A program made the position numbers and the translations under genes. Below the pieces are notes generated by a model. The model ran no database searches, was not told the DNA's origin, and was given only the letters and a program-made list of their open reading frames with translations. Positions 44,193 to 44,891 of a DNA stretch of 44,891 nt are shown here, piece after piece. Numbering within the stretch: the stretch's first letter is position 1; the number at the start of each line of letters is the position of its first letter. Source of the DNA: Candidatus Altimarinota bacterium (lineage in GTDB: Bacteria > Patescibacteriota > Gracilibacteria > Absconditabacterales > Absconditicoccaceae); assembly GCA_027046965.1 (NCBI GenBank), contig JALTWR010000017.1, positions 1 to 44,891 of the forward strand, given 5' to 3'.

Positions 44193-44199
44193 CAAGCCC

Positions 44200-44221
44200 C
44201 CATAGAAGTTGATTTCTATGG
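44200..44221. other. Inverted repeat between convergent genes
   Basis: CCATAGAA / TTCTATGG form an 8-bp stem with a 6-base loop in the 23-bp gap between the cca stop and the stop of the cysteine-rich gene, reaching into the latter's last codons. No T-run follows on either strand, so it is not a standard terminator, but it may help block converging transcripts. Confidence 0.4.
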
Positions 44222-44891
44222 ACACCTATAACAAGTATCACATATAGTTCTACTACAAGTGTCACATACAGTTCTACTGCAAGTGTCACATACCCGGAAA
44301 ATATCACAATAGCCCTCATCATCACAAGCTTCTACCCAGTCACAATTACAGTCATATGTTTCTGTTCTACAATTACAATCGTATGTTTCTGTTCTACAAT
44401 TACAATCATATGCTTCCTTTTCTTGACATCAATCACAAGGATAAGAAGTTGTACTGCTTACAGAACAATTTCAACTCTGGCATGTTTTATAATAATATGT
44501 TGTACCCCCACAATAGCCTCCACATGCAACTCATTCATTTTGTGCTCTCCAAACAGTTTGAGTATCATATTCAACACAACTTCAATTCTCGCAATGAAAG
44601 AGATGTTTTACTCCGTAGTCTCTACATGTAGTATCAGTACCTTCATCCCGAGCTATATAAGCTTCACCAGCACACGCGTTAGGATTACATACTCTTACAG
44701 TAGTTGAAGCACTTGCTGTAGGTCTATCTGTATCATTATCACCTATATCATTTCTTACTTCCCTCAGATTGTTCCTAGCATAAACTGTAATAGTCCAACT
44801 AGCATCGGGAGAAGAAGTACTATAAGTTCTCGTTACCTGAAAGCTAGTCCTTTCAGGGGGATCTAAACTAGCCGTCCCATTACCATAATTA
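44216..44891 (-). CDS. C-terminal part of a cysteine-rich repeat protein, probably surface or secreted (cut by window edge)
   Basis: The last 224 residues are visible. First comes a beta-sandwich-like segment (RTYSTSSPDASWTITVYAR) rich in Thr/Ser/Asn. Then follow about 136 residues with 24 cysteines (near 18%), without recognisable family. Two repeat blocks occur: DCNCRTETY (9 residues, about 2.5 copies) and CDTCSRTV (8 residues, about 2.5 copies). The protein ends YRCP. The many cysteines predict disulfide bonding or metal binding. Glycines in ENGSC, NEGVA, QSGNC and CDGCQ are TGA, which confirms the frame. The N-terminus is missing, so a signal peptide cannot be checked. Confidence 0.75.
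44231..44291 (-). repeat. 24-base coding tandem repeat (CDTCSRTV/I)
   Basis: About 2.5 units that differ at a few, mostly silent, bases. They encode CDTCSRT-V/I near the protein's end. Confidence 0.75.
44342..44411 (-). repeat. 27-base coding tandem repeat (DCNCRTETY)
   Basis: About 2.5 nearly identical copies. The near identity suggests recent duplication within the gene. Confidence 0.75.

Noticed and set aside
44231-44411. Short tandem repeats resembling a CRISPR array
   Set aside because: Units of 24 and 27 bases are directly adjacent, without spacers, and translate into repeating Cys motifs; they are coding repeats.
44356-44707. Two plus-strand open frames with Asn/Tyr repeats
   Set aside because: They are the reverse reading of the cysteine-rich repeat gene, whose frame uses TGA at Gly positions and has a clear Cys pattern.

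Overview
This 44.9 kb window comes from a bacterium that reads UGA as glycine (genetic code 25). That points to Candidatus Gracilibacteria or Absconditabacteria (SR1) in the CPR/Patescibacteria; the window alone does not separate the two. The evidence is direct: nearly every conserved gene is broken by in-frame TGA under the standard code, and the TGAs fall on invariant glycines. Examples are HELGH in FtsH and in the M48 peptidase, the GRGSAAG motif of DnaE, the CHG end of SecA, GHGGTLDP of TruB and the lipobox LAGC of the FKBP lipoprotein. Only TAA and TAG end genes. All coordinates below use code 25. The DNA is AT-rich and very compact: no gap exceeds about 155 bp, several genes share start/stop bases, and convergent genes overlap at their ends. 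No rRNA, tRNA, CRISPR or transposase was seen.

Layout. (1) 1-5572, minus: a DpnII/Dam-type GATC restriction-modification operon (Dam methylase, then a DpnII-like endonuclease cut by the left edge). A complete type III mod-res pair sits between its two genes. The type III genes contain no TGA codon in about 1460 codons and look like a standard-code import. (2) 5709-13462, mostly minus: an FtsL-like protein, rsmH, secA, then a glycosidase, an M48 protease and an unknown protein. (3) 13532-17897, plus: trmI, dnaE lacking the PHP domain, and a membrane zinc peptidase. (4) 17958-24257: two unknown genes (minus), a TrmL-like methylase, a PAP2 phosphatase, an FKBP lipoprotein (minus), ftsH and a flippase. 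(5) 24281-28211: a ppk2-map-HAD phosphatase operon (minus), an alkyltransferase-like/2H phosphoesterase fusion (plus), and truB (minus). (6) 28288-34427: a secreted transglutaminase-like protein, obg-smpB (minus), an RluA-type synthase and a 499-residue unknown protein. (7) 34512-40618, minus: gyrB-folD-gatA-membrane protein, and ftsE with two small unknown genes. (8) 40759-44192, plus: dnaG and cca. (9) 44216-end, minus: the C-terminus of a strikingly cysteine-rich repeat protein.

Most of the window is housekeeping: replication, protein secretion and turnover, tRNA/rRNA modification, and ribosome rescue and assembly. The accessory signals are the nested restriction systems, the AGT-like/2H fusion, the secreted transglutaminase, the glycosidase/protease cluster and the cysteine-rich surface protein. 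Many intergenic spaces carry a -35/-10 pair separated by exactly 16 bases, which gives a consistent picture of the housekeeping promoter.
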